Source of the DNA: Planctomycetaceae bacterium
Lineage (GTDB): Bacteria; Planctomycetota; Planctomycetia; Pirellulales; Thermoguttaceae
Length of the DNA stretch: 51,875 nucleotides
Direction of reading: 5' to 3'
Assembly (NCBI GenBank): GCA_012719125.1
Contig: JAAYAY010000016.1
Location: forward strand, 1 to 51,875
Below are positions 43,550 to 51,752 of the stretch, one piece after another. Position 1 is the stretch's first letter. Each line of letters opens with the position of its first letter. The notes beneath the pieces are model-generated. The model did no database searches and was not told where the DNA came from. It saw nothing but the letters and a program-made list of their open reading frames with translations. A program made the translations under genes and the position numbers.

Positions 43550-44347
43550 TCAATATCTTGCCAGATCGCCGACGCTGCCTTCGGGCCGGATTGTGTCGAG
43601 GATCTGTTGTGCCGCCGAAGTCAGCATCCTGAGATCGCTGGCGACCGCGAGGAATTGCATTCCCTGCTCCGCACGCATGAGCGCCTCCTCGGCGCTCATG
43701 GCGTGGATGCCGGTCGGCGTTCCCACCTTTTTGCCGGCAGCAATCACGCACTGGATGAGTTCTTCGTGGGCTTCCGGCGTGGGGAACTCGCCGTCGGGCC
43801 CGCGCATCTGGAAGCGCAGATCGTTGGGGCCGATGAAGATCGCGTCGCAGCCGGGCAGGGAGTAGATGGCTTCGGCGTTTTCAACGCCCGTGGGGCTTTC
43901 CGTCTGGAGAACGACGAGGAGTTCGTCGTTGGCTCGCTGGTAGTACTCGCCGGCGGTGGCGTCGAAGTTCAGCGAGTGCATGCCGCCGCCCACGCTGCGG
44001 GTCCCCTGGGGCGGATACTTGGCGGCAGCGATGGCGGCACGGGCCTGCTCGACCGTATCGACCATGGGAACGACGATCCCCCATGCGCCCGCGTCGAGCA
44101 CGCGTTTGATGCAGTAGTGATCGCCTTCGGGAACACGGGCCAGCGGAACGCAGCCGGCATCGGCCACGGCGGCGAAGATGGTGGCGGCGTGCGACCAATC
44201 GAAGGCCGAGTGTTCCATGTCGAGGGTGAGCCAGTCGAATCCCATCCGTGCCAGCACCCGGGCGGCGTGGAGATTGCCGAACGACAACCAGGTGCCGAAG
44301 GAGGGCTTGCCTTCCTGCAGTTTCGCCTTGACTGGATTGATTCTCAT
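43550..44347 (-). CDS. HpcH/HpaI-type class II aldolase
   Basis: The protein has 265 residues from the ATG at 44347 (MRINPVKAKLQEGKPSFGTWL), the usual family start; upstream in-frame codons are not conserved-looking. These enzymes cleave 2-keto-3-deoxy acids or 4-hydroxy-2-oxo acids to pyruvate and an aldehyde using a divalent metal. Visible features are LDMEHSAFDW (His46), LARVP (Arg71), LQTESPTGVEN (metal Glu) and FIGPNDL (metal Asp). It has no signal peptide and is cytoplasmic, so in this operon it may process the keto-deoxy acid made from the released sugar. It is the first gene of the leftward sulfatase-GH16-HzsA-MBL series. Confidence 0.9.
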   Translation of the reverse strand: MRINPVKAKLQEGKPSFGTWLSFGNLHAARVLARMGFDWLTLDMEHSAFDWSHAATIFAAVADAGCVPLARVPEGDHYCIKRVLDAGAWGIVVPMVDTVEQARAAIAAAKYPPQGTRSVGGGMHSLNFDATAGEYYQRANDELLVVLQTESPTGVENAEAIYSLPGCDAIFIGPNDLRFQMRGPDGEFPTPEAHEELIQCVIAAGKKVGTPTGIHAMSAEEALMRAEQGMQFLAVASDLRMLTSAAQQILDTIRPEGSVGDLARY

Positions 44348-44603
44348 TGCATCCGTTTCTTTCTGCACACGAGCCAACAGGGAGTCCGGCGCAACAGGCA
44401 GACACACTCCCTTGGACGTCCGCGCCATGATGATTATTGTTTGCATACGCACAAGCCAACGCAAGCCCCGGACACGTATTGCGCCGGCGATTCCCCTGGC
44501 CGGAGCGAATCGGTCCGGATAGAATGGTCGCGAAAAGGCGTTTGTTCGCGGAGCGAACCACGACCTATGTTGATCGTGCCTGCCAACTCCAAGGGGTCAC
44601 GTC

Positions 44604-44930
44604 ATGGACGAGTTCATCGCGGTTGCCAAGACAAGCGACATTCCGGAAGGGAAGTCTCAGGCGTTTTCGGTGGCCAGCCGGGAGATCGCCGTGTTTCACC
44701 ATAAAGGCCGCTTCTACGCCCTGGACGACTACTGCCCGCACATGGGCGAGTCGCTGGCCCTCGGCGACCTCCACGGCGACACGGTGCTCTGCTCCCGGCA
44801 TCTCTGGGCATTTCAGCTCGCCGACGGGGCCTGCGTCGACGTTCCTCGTCTGGCAGCCGAAACGTTTGAGGTGCGCGTGGTGGGGGACCAGATCCTGGTG
44901 CGGGTGCCGGAGGCAGAGAAGGATTCTTGA
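44604..44930 (+). CDS. Small Rieske [2Fe-2S] ferredoxin
   Basis: The protein has 108 residues and is soluble. The Rieske ligands are Cys44 and His46 (CPHMGESL) and Cys63 and His66 (CSRHLWAFQLADG), spaced 16 residues apart. The size is that of NirD-like or dioxygenase-type Rieske ferredoxins that pass electrons to an oxygenase or reductase. No oxygenase or nitrite reductase is adjacent, so its partner is unknown. It starts divergently from the aldolase gene, and the ATPase gene follows 69 bases later on the same strand. Confidence 0.92.
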   Translation: MDEFIAVAKTSDIPEGKSQAFSVASREIAVFHHKGRFYALDDYCPHMGESLALGDLHGDTVLCSRHLWAFQLADGACVDVPRLAAETFEVRVVGDQILVRVPEAEKDS

Positions 44931-44999
44931 CGTTCCACGCGGATTACCCGAGAATCTCAGATGTGTTCATCACCGACCTCGGGTTGGAAGAGGGTTCCC

Positions 45000-46160
45000 A
45001 TGTTCGTCAGACGGATCGAATTGACCAATTTCCTCTCTTTTGGCTCCTCACCGGTCTGTCTGTCCCTCGAGCCGCTCAACGTGCTTGTTGGTCCCAATGG
45101 ATCAGGCAAGAGCAATCTGATCGAGGCGTTCCGGTTGCTTCAAGCAGCGCCCGGCGATCTTTCCGAGCCGGTGCGGCTTGGCGGTGGAGTCCAGGATTGG
45201 ATCTGGAAGGGCGATCCCCAAGGGTCGGCGACCATTGACGCCGTCGTTGAGAATCCGAAAGGGAGAATGCCTTTGCGGCATGTGCTGCAGTTCCGTGAGA
45301 GTGGTCATCGTTTTGAGGTGGCCGACGAGCGGATTGAGAACGAGCACGCGTACGTGAATAAGCCAGGCCCCTACTTCCACTACCGTTTCCAGAACGGCCA
45401 CCCGGTTCTGAATGTGCGGGAGGAGCCGCGGACTCTTCGTCGCGAGGATGTGGACCCGCAACTCTCGATTGTCGCACAGCGCAAGGACCCGGATCAGTAT
45501 CCAGAGATTACTTACTTGGGCGCGGCGTACAAGCAGATACGGGTCTATCGAGACTGGACGTTTGGGCGAACCGCCCCGGCGCGTGGGGCACAACAAGCCG
45601 ATCTGGACAACCAGCATGTCTCGGAGGACTTCCTCAATTTGGGGATGGTGCTGAATCGGATGCGAATGGTCTACCCGCTCAAGCAGAGACTACTCGAGAT
45701 GCTCTGCGAACTGTATGCGGGAATTACTGATTTTGATCTATCGATCAACGCCGGCAAGGTTCAGGTTGTCCTGCACGAGGGGCGATTTGCCGTACCGGCA
45801 AGTCGGCTCTCCGACGGGACTCTGCGTTGGCTCTGCCTTCTGGCGATTCTCCTGGACACAACGCCGCCGCCGCTTGTGTGTATCGAAGAACCCGAACTAG
45901 GGCTCCATCCGGACCTGCTTCCCACACTGGCTCGACTGCTTCGCGAAGCATCTGAACGAACTCAACTCGTTGTTACCACGCACTCTGAAGTCCTTGTGGA
46001 TGCCCTGACAGAGACCCCCGAGTACGTGGTGGTTTGCGAGAAGCCTGACGAGACCACGAGGTTCTCGCGGTTATCACGAGAAGGCCTTGCCGATTGGCTT
46101 GAGAAGTACACTTTGGGGCAACTGTGGTCCAAGGGCGAAATCGGGGGGAATCGCTGGTGA
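45000..46160 (+). CDS. AAA (AAA_21/RecF-like) ATPase of a two-gene defence-like module
   Basis: The protein has 386 residues from the ATG at 45000, preceded by GGAAGAGGG. The Walker A motif is GPNGSGKSN (31-39). Near 290 is the Walker B (LVCIEEPELGLHPDL), followed by a VVTTHSEVLVDAL switch segment, as in the ABC/SMC-type ATPases of the OLD and RloA-like groups. The N-terminal RRIELTNFLSFG is the usual beginning of such proteins. Such ATPases are thought to sense or recruit a partner nuclease. The stop overlaps the start of the DUF4276 gene as GTGA, so the two products are probably made in equal amounts and act together. Confidence 0.9.
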   Translation: MFVRRIELTNFLSFGSSPVCLSLEPLNVLVGPNGSGKSNLIEAFRLLQAAPGDLSEPVRLGGGVQDWIWKGDPQGSATIDAVVENPKGRMPLRHVLQFRESGHRFEVADERIENEHAYVNKPGPYFHYRFQNGHPVLNVREEPRTLRREDVDPQLSIVAQRKDPDQYPEITYLGAAYKQIRVYRDWTFGRTAPARGAQQADLDNQHVSEDFLNLGMVLNRMRMVYPLKQRLLEMLCELYAGITDFDLSINAGKVQVVLHEGRFAVPASRLSDGTLRWLCLLAILLDTTPPPLVCIEEPELGLHPDLLPTLARLLREASERTQLVVTTHSEVLVDALTETPEYVVVCEKPDETTRFSRLSREGLADWLEKYTLGQLWSKGEIGGNRW

Positions 46161-46759
46161 GAATCAAAGTCTACGTTGAGGGCGGCGGCAATCGCAATCT
46201 GGACAGGGAGTGCCGGAAGGCATTTGCCGCACTCTTCGAGAGAGCCGACCTCACCTCCCGCAAGCCGGCTGTCATACCGTGCGGAGGGCGGCGCAGCACC
46301 TATGACGACTTCTGCACCGCATTGCGCAAGGCGATATCCGGCGAGCTTCCCGTACTTCTGGTCGATAGTGAGGGACCGGTGACTGCTCCAGCTTGGCAGC
46401 ACGTTCGGAACCGCCCGGGGGACGGGTGGGAGCGCCCCGACGGCGCCACGGACGACCATCTTCATCTGATGGTACAGGTCATGGAGACATGGTTCCTTGC
46501 CGATCGCGAGAACCTGGTCAAGTACTACGGTTCAGACTTCCACGAGAACCGGCTTCCGAACACGGTCAACCTTGAAGACTGCCCGAAGCAAACGGTTTTC
46601 GACTCGCTCGAGAGCGCAAGCAGAGATACGAGTAAGGGCCGCTACAATAAGGGAAGCCACTCGTTCAGGATTCTCGGCGAGTTGTCTCCCACGACGATTG
46701 AAGGCGCTTTGCCCCACGCGAAGCAGTTCTTCGACTTCTTGAGGAGGGAGTCGGGCTGA
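46157..46759 (+). CDS. DUF4276 protein, TOPRIM-like partner of the upstream ATPase
   Basis: The protein has 200 residues from a GTG that overlaps the ATPase stop by four bases; this is preferred over the ATG at 46124 because it gives the common MRIKVYVEGGG start. Conserved-type acidic positions are Glu8 (VYVEGGGN), Asp70 and Glu72 (LLVDSEGPV), Glu110 (METWFLAD) and Asp116. That order fits a TOPRIM-like metal-binding fold, as found in nucleases linked to OLD-type ATPases. Pairs of this kind resemble abortive-infection systems such as AbiL-like and PARIS-like modules, but nuclease activity has not been shown for DUF4276 by anything in this sequence. Confidence 0.85.
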   Translation: MRIKVYVEGGGNRNLDRECRKAFAALFERADLTSRKPAVIPCGGRRSTYDDFCTALRKAISGELPVLLVDSEGPVTAPAWQHVRNRPGDGWERPDGATDDHLHLMVQVMETWFLADRENLVKYYGSDFHENRLPNTVNLEDCPKQTVFDSLESASRDTSKGRYNKGSHSFRILGELSPTTIEGALPHAKQFFDFLRRESG

Positions 46760-46791
46760 CTCTGCCGGTTTCAGCCGACGCGAACGGTCTT

Positions 46792-47877
46792 TCAGGAGGC
46801 TGTTTCCATGGCCTCGTGTTTGACGCAGAGTTTCTCCAGGGTCGACTGGGCCAGCACGCTCTTGACCCGGGTCACCAGTTCGTTCGGCACGTAGGGTTTC
46901 ACGAGATAACCCTGGATGTTCAACCGGGCGGCGAGTCTGACGGTGGTGGTCATTCGATCGGCACTGCAAACGATCACGGGCACATCGGGGCAGAGCCCGC
47001 CCTGCCGGAGTGCCTTGACGAGCCGAAGCCCGTTGGCGGTACCCAGATGCACGTCCATGACGATCAGCGAAGGCGTGCGTTTTTCCAGTTCGATTCTGGC
47101 CAGTTCGGCGGTGGGGGCCACGGTGACATTCAGGCCGTGGCTCTCCAGAATGTGCCGGGCGATATCGGCGCAGATTTCGCTGTCTTCGACCAGCAGGACT
47201 TCCGGAGCGTCGTCGCTGGGGCCGGCGACGGGATGCCAGCACTCGGAGGCCTGAAACTCGTGTTCCAGCCGTTTCAGCCGCCCGCAGATGACGTCGACCA
47301 GACAATGCTGATAGACTCCGGCGAGCCAACCACCGTCGACCATGGAGAGCGAACTGCCGTCTGCTTTGTGACGGTTGATGGCGTCGACGACGGGATGGTC
47401 GCCGCGACTCTTGAGAATGGCTCTGAGTTCGACGAGCAGGCCCAGAATGCGGTGATACTGTCGCTTCTCCTGGGCGTGGATTTCCGGCAGATCGGGGAGG
47501 CAATGGCTTCGCGCCCGCTCCACCAACATGGCCGCTCGGTAGGGATCGACGACCGAGTCGATCAGCATGTAGTCGAACACTTCCCACCGCCGGGAGATTT
47601 CGGCCGCGCGAGGGGTATCCTTGGGCTGGCAGACCAGGACGACCTGGCAGCTTTTCGCCAGCGTTCCGAAGGCCCGATAGAGCGGGGCCCCATCGGCCGA
47701 CACAGCATCGAGATCGACGAAGGCCACTTCGGCCGAGGCCACGTCTTTTCGCTGCCGGTCGCTGAAGTCGCCGGGGCAGATGATCTCGACCCGGGCGTCG
47801 AGGCGATGCAGTTGGCGGCACACCGCTTCGGCAAATGCCTGGTGTCGCGATACAACGAGGACGCGCGGTGCCGTCAT
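46792..47877 (-). CDS. Double-receiver response regulator-like protein
   Basis: The protein has 361 residues; GGAGG precedes the ATG. The C-terminal half (about 224-345) is a complete receiver: Glu231-Asp232, phospho-acceptor Asp275 (IVMDVHLG), Ser305 and Lys327 (YLVKPY). The N-terminal 120 residues also look like a receiver (VLVVSRHQAF, FVDLD with Asp55), but the acidic pair and conserved Lys are missing, so it is probably a pseudo-receiver. The middle (about 130-215) is helical (EKRQYHRILGLLVELRAIL). There is no DNA-binding or enzymatic output domain, so it probably signals by protein contact. No histidine kinase is adjacent. Confidence 0.87.
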   Translation of the reverse strand: MTAPRVLVVSRHQAFAEAVCRQLHRLDARVEIICPGDFSDRQRKDVASAEVAFVDLDAVSADGAPLYRAFGTLAKSCQVVLVCQPKDTPRAAEISRRWEVFDYMLIDSVVDPYRAAMLVERARSHCLPDLPEIHAQEKRQYHRILGLLVELRAILKSRGDHPVVDAINRHKADGSSLSMVDGGWLAGVYQHCLVDVICGRLKRLEHEFQASECWHPVAGPSDDAPEVLLVEDSEICADIARHILESHGLNVTVAPTAELARIELEKRTPSLIVMDVHLGTANGLRLVKALRQGGLCPDVPVIVCSADRMTTTVRLAARLNIQGYLVKPYVPNELVTRVKSVLAQSTLEKLCVKHEAMETAS

Positions 47878-48169
47878 GGGAGTGCCTCCGGGATCGTGTA
47901 GGAACGACGAGAGAAGAGGGCTCCTCCCTCAGTCCGAACGGCTCCTTGTCGCGAACCGTTTTGGCCAGCTTCCAGCGGTCTTTCAGACTAACCCTCCCCA
48001 GAGACGATGGGTTCGGCAACTCCGACGTTCCCGAATCGTGCTGCTTCCCGGCCGTGTTTTCTACTGAAAGCATACCTTAAATCAGCACGGATGTTCCCGG
48101 AAATAACCGGAATATCCGGCCCCTCACTGGCTCTGCGGAGATACATTCGCTGCTGGGGCGAGGCAGAAA
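47878..48169. other. Spacer upstream of the response regulator
   Basis: The space holds no supported gene. CCGGA-ATA-TCCGG (48107-48119) is a perfect short palindrome in a CCGGAA-rich patch and could be a protein-binding site. Nothing else was recognised. Confidence 0.35.
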
Positions 48170-48853
48170 TCAGAGCGAAATTGCGGCTCCGGGGCTAATG
48201 ACCAGGGGTTCCGTGGAGGTTTCTTTCAGGACCCGGTCGGCCCAGGTTTCGACGTCCTGATCGATGATAGGCCAGGTCCCGGTGTGGACGGGAACGACGC
48301 GCTTCGGATGGAGCAGTTTGAGGGCCTCCAGGGCGTCGTCGGGGCCCATGGTGAAGTTGTCGCCGATGGGCAGCGCCGCGAGGGCCAGCCCGCAGGCGCC
48401 GATCAGCTTCATGTCGTAGAACAGGCCGGTATCGCAGGCGAAATAGACGTTGCCCTCGGGCAGGCTGACCACGAAACCGGCCGGATTGCCTCCGTTGGCG
48501 CCGTCGGGGAGCATCGACGTGTGATGGGCGATGGTCAGCTTCACTCGCCCGAAAGGGAAATCGAAGCCGCCGCCCAGATTCATGGCGTGGGTGTTCTCGA
48601 GACCCTTCGCGCCGTACCACTGGCAGATCTCGAAGTTGGAGACGATCGTCGCACCGGTCCGCCGAGCGATCTTCTCGACGTCGGCCATATGATCGAAGTG
48701 TCCGTGGGAGACGAGAATGAAGTCGGCGTCGACGTCGGCGGCCTTGACCGGCGCCACCGGCGAATCGTCGAGAAACGGATCGAGGAGAACGGCGTGCTCC
48801 GCCGTTCGGATGGACCAGCTCCCGTGCCCCAGCCAAGTGAGTTCGGACGGCAT
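48170..48853 (-). CDS. UPF0173 family metal-dependent hydrolase
   Basis: The protein has 227 residues from the ATG at 48853; that gives the usual family length (about 226) and the standard beginning (TWLGHGSWSI). The MBL motif is His50, His52, Asp54 and His55 (SHGHFDH), with further ligands in AHHTSM and the ACDTGLFYDM segment. The members are soluble hydrolases of uncertain substrate. The gene begins 43 bases after the pgi stop on the same strand, so the two are probably co-transcribed. Confidence 0.92.
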   Translation of the reverse strand: MPSELTWLGHGSWSIRTAEHAVLLDPFLDDSPVAPVKAADVDADFILVSHGHFDHMADVEKIARRTGATIVSNFEICQWYGAKGLENTHAMNLGGGFDFPFGRVKLTIAHHTSMLPDGANGGNPAGFVVSLPEGNVYFACDTGLFYDMKLIGACGLALAALPIGDNFTMGPDDALEALKLLHPKRVVPVHTGTWPIIDQDVETWADRVLKETSTEPLVISPGAAISL

Positions 48854-48896
48854 CGTGTCGGCCTCCAGGTTGTAGAGTCGTGAAAAGAACGCAGAA

Positions 48897-50525
48897 TCAC
48901 TCGGCACGATGAGCCCGGAACCACGCGATGAGCTGGTTGGTGGACGAATCGTGTTCCAGTCGGGGTGTTTCTTCGGCTTCCAGTTCGGGGAGGATTCGCT
49001 TGGCAAGGACCTTGCCGAGTTCGACACCCCATTGGTCGAAACTGTTAATCTGCCAGATGATCCCCTGGACGAAGATTTTGTGCTCGTAGAGAGCGATCAG
49101 CTTGCCCAGGGTTTCCGGATCGAGCTGCTCGGCCAGGATCGTGTTCGTGGGACGATTGCCTTCAAACACCTTGTGCGGCACCAGGTCGTCCGGCGTCCCT
49201 TCGGCCACCACCTCCTCGCGGGTCTTGCCAAAGGCCAGTGCTTCGGTCTGGGCGAAGAAGTTGGCCATGAGCTTCGCGTGGTGGTCGCCGATCGGATTGT
49301 GGCTTCGGGCGAAGCCGATGAAGTCGGCCGGCACGAGTTCTGTGCCCTGGTGGAGCAACTGGTAGAAGGCATGCTGGCCGTTCGTGCCGGGCTCGCCCCA
49401 GATGATCGGCCCGGTCTGCCAGGCAACTTTTTGACCGTCCAGCGTGACGTACTTGCCGTTCGACTCCATGTCGCCTTGTTGGAAATAGGCCGCGAAACGG
49501 CACATGTACTGATCGTAGGGGAGAATGGCGTGGCTGGCGGAGCCGAAGAAGTTGTTGTACCAGACGCCCAATAACCCGAGCAGAACGGGCATATTGCGGT
49601 CGAAGGGTGTTTCCCGGAAGTGGCGGTCCATGGCATGGTAGCCGTCGAGCATGCGGATGAAGTTCTCCGGTCCGATGGCGATCATCAGCGGCAGGCCGAT
49701 GGCCGACGGCAGGCTGTAGCGGCCGCCGACCCAATCCCAGAATTCGAACATGTTGTGCTCGGCGTCGATACCGAACTCGGCGACGAGCTTGCCGTTGGTG
49801 GACAGCGCCACGAAGTGCTTGGCGATGGCCGCCTCGTCTTCGAGCGATTCGAGCAGCCAGGCCCGGGCACTTTGGGCATTGGTCATCGTCTCCTGGGTCG
49901 TGAACGTCTTGCTGGCGACAATGAACAAGGTCTCTTCCGGCTTGAGGTCGCGCGTGGCCTCGGCCAGATGGGTGCCGTCGACGTTGGAGACAAAGCGGAC
50001 CGTGAGCTTGCGATCGGAATAGGGGCGCAGGGCCTCGTAGGCCATTACGGGCCCGAGATCAGAGCCGCCGATTCCGATGTTGACGATATTCTTGACGGGC
50101 TGGCCGGTATAGCCGGTCCAGGCTCCGGTGCGAACTTTCTTGGCAAAGGCGGCCATCTGATCGAGCACGGCCCGGACTTTCACCATGACGTTTTCGCCGT
50201 CGACCAGGACAGGCTTGTCAGAGCGATTGCGGAGGGCAGTGTGAAGAACGGCCCTCCCTTCCGTCATGTTGATCTTCTCGCCCGAGAACATCCTCTCGAT
50301 CGCCTGGCTCAAGCCGGCCGCCTCCGCCAGAGCGACCAGGAGCCGGACAGTCTCGTCGGTGACCCGGTTCTTCGAGTAGTCCAGGAGCAGTCCACAGTCG
50401 TCGATCGCGAAACGTTCGGCGCGTCCGGGGTCGGTCTCGAAGAGTCCGCGCAGATGTAGCGGCTCCACATCGCGGAAGTGGCTTTGGAGAGCGTGCCATT
50501 CGGGGGTCTGGTCGAGGCGGGTCAT
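48897..50525 (-). CDS. pgi: Glucose-6-phosphate isomerase
   Basis: The protein has 542 residues. It interconverts glucose 6-phosphate and fructose 6-phosphate in glycolysis and gluconeogenesis. The family signatures are present: [33 protein letters not shown], the [19 protein letters not shown] segment with the catalytic Glu and His, and [12 protein letters not shown] with the catalytic Lys. GGAAG is 10 bases upstream of the ATG. A leftward promoter-like module lies about 400 bases upstream (50930-50973), which would give a long leader. Confidence 0.97.
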   Translation of the reverse strand: MTRLDQTPEWHALQSHFRDVEPLHLRGLFETDPGRAERFAIDDCGLLLDYSKNRVTDETVRLLVALAEAAGLSQAIERMFSGEKINMTEGRAVLHTALRNRSDKPVLVDGENVMVKVRAVLDQMAAFAKKVRTGAWTGYTGQPVKNIVNIGIGGSDLGPVMAYEALRPYSDRKLTVRFVSNVDGTHLAEATRDLKPEETLFIVASKTFTTQETMTNAQSARAWLLESLEDEAAIAKHFVALSTNGKLVAEFGIDAEHNMFEFWDWVGGRYSLPSAIGLPLMIAIGPENFIRMLDGYHAMDRHFRETPFDRNMPVLLGLLGVWYNNFFGSASHAILPYDQYMCRFAAYFQQGDMESNGKYVTLDGQKVAWQTGPIIWGEPGTNGQHAFYQLLHQGTELVPADFIGFARSHNPIGDHHAKLMANFFAQTEALAFGKTREEVVAEGTPDDLVPHKVFEGNRPTNTILAEQLDPETLGKLIALYEHKIFVQGIIWQINSFDQWGVELGKVLAKRILPELEAEETPRLEHDSSTNQLIAWFRAHRAE

Positions 50526-50929
50526 GGCTGAAGTCTTCCAGGGCTGCGGGGGGGGAGATTCGGTCTGGTTGAATAAGGCAGGATATCCGAGAGGCGGTCA
50601 TTTCGGCCAGGGGGCCGCGGGGAGGTGGTGGATTGTTGAAAACAACAAATCTGGTTTAGAAATGGTTGCGGACAGTGCCGTCGGCTGGTGCAATTCGCGA
50701 TCGATTGGAGCATGCGACAACCGTTGTTATCGTGTTGTAGCACAAGAAGTTACGGCGTCGGCCGCGGTGCAGAATCATTTTGACTACCATGCAAAAGAGG
50801 GGGCTTTGGAGGGTGGGGTTATTTGATCTAAGTGTCTGTTTTATTGGGACTTCGGTTGATTGTGAGGGCACTCCGAGGCGAGGTGGGTGAGAAACGACGA
50901 TGAAACGCGGTCGGACTGCGGATACGGTA

Positions 50930-50973
50930 AGTATACAGATTTACAGTATTTTGTCAAGAGGAAAGTTGAACAC
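50930..50973 (-). promoter_or_regulatory. Leftward promoter-like module upstream of pgi
   Basis: On the minus strand: GTGTTCAA (50966-50973), 8 bases, TTGACA (50952-50957), 16 bases, TATACT (50930-50935). The order and both spacings equal those in the two repeat B copies 38-40 kb away, while the sequence between the boxes is different. It would drive a transcript into the pgi leader. Confidence 0.6.
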
Positions 50974-51268
50974 CCAAGAAGAATTTTGCGGGTTCTGGAA
51001 TGTCGGCCAGCGCCCCTCCCCGGGGTGAGGTTTCTGTGCCCCCTTGCCTCGCGTCCACCGAGTCTGGTACGAAAGGGAAATATTGACCGAGTAGCGAGTT
51101 TCTTCTTCGTCCACTTCAAGTACACGGACAGCCGCAGGGCGGCCTGGGACACTTCGAGGCGATCTACCTGATGCTGATGGCGTTGGCACGCGCGGGTCGG
51201 CTGGGGAAGTTTGGGGCGTAGCGTTCCGCGGCGGCAGGATTCCAGGGCGACTTGCAGCAGTCCGAAGT

Positions 51269-51304
51269 GTAAGCGAGGACGGATGAACCGCAATACTCGC
51301 TTAC
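51269..51304. repeat. Short inverted repeat GTAAGCGAG/CTCGCTTAC
   Basis: Two perfect 9-base arms (51269-51277 and 51296-51304) flank an 18-base loop, 43 bases before the CoA-binding gene. The right arm continues into GCGTCGGGTT, a sequence with the look of a dispersed planctomycete palindrome. It may instead be a regulatory hairpin in the leader. Confidence 0.45.
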
Positions 51305-51347
51305 GCGTCGGGTTGGCATGTGGTTCCTTCCCTCTGGAGATTGCGTG

Positions 51348-51752
51348 ATGACGGATGTGGACGCCAAGATCACGGCGTTCCTCGACGGCACGGCGTTCGC
51401 CGTCGTGGGCGCTTCGGAGGATCGCTCGAAATACGGCAACAAGGTCCTGCGGGTGTATCAGCAGAACGGGCTCACTGTCTATCCGGTGAATCCCAAGGCC
51501 AAGGAGATCGAGGGTTTGGCCTGTTACCCGGACTTTGCCTCGCTGCCGGAAGCAGTTCACGGGGTGTCGATCGTGACGCCGCCCGCCGTGACCGAGAAAG
51601 TTGTCGAACAGGCGCACGCCGCCGGGATCCGTCACCTGTGGATGCAGCCCGGGGCGGAAAGTGACCGGGCGATCAAGCGGGCCGAAGAATTGGGCATGGA
51701 GGTGCTTGCGGGCGGGCCGTGTATTCTGGTGAAGCTCCGGTACCGTGAGTAG
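51348..51752 (+). CDS. CoA-binding domain protein (YccU-like)
   Basis: The protein has 134 residues. The ATG at 51348 is chosen over 51318 because GGAG is 8 bases upstream and the frame then starts as in the family. The Rossmann-type CoA-binding domain is clear: FAVVGASEDRSKYGNKVLR, then VYPVNPKAKEIEGLACYPDFASLP, SIVTPPAVTEKVVEQA and HLWMQPGAES. Single-domain relatives of the succinyl-CoA synthetase alpha subunit have no defined reaction. The gene stands alone at the right edge. Confidence 0.93.
   Translation: MTDVDAKITAFLDGTAFAVVGASEDRSKYGNKVLRVYQQNGLTVYPVNPKAKEIEGLACYPDFASLPEAVHGVSIVTPPAVTEKVVEQAHAAGIRHLWMQPGAESDRAIKRAEELGMEVLAGGPCILVKLRYRE

Larger units (their letters stand above)
50526..51347. 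other. Intergenic region upstream of pgi and the CoA-binding gene
   Basis: These 822 bases between divergent genes carry no supported protein gene. They contain a leftward promoter module, an AT-richer stretch (about 50630-50830) with a TTGTTG-AAAA-CAACAA hairpin (50633-50648), and a GTAAGCGAG/CTCGCTTAC inverted pair near the right end. A leader or small RNA could lie between 50530 and 50925 on the minus strand. Confidence 0.5.
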
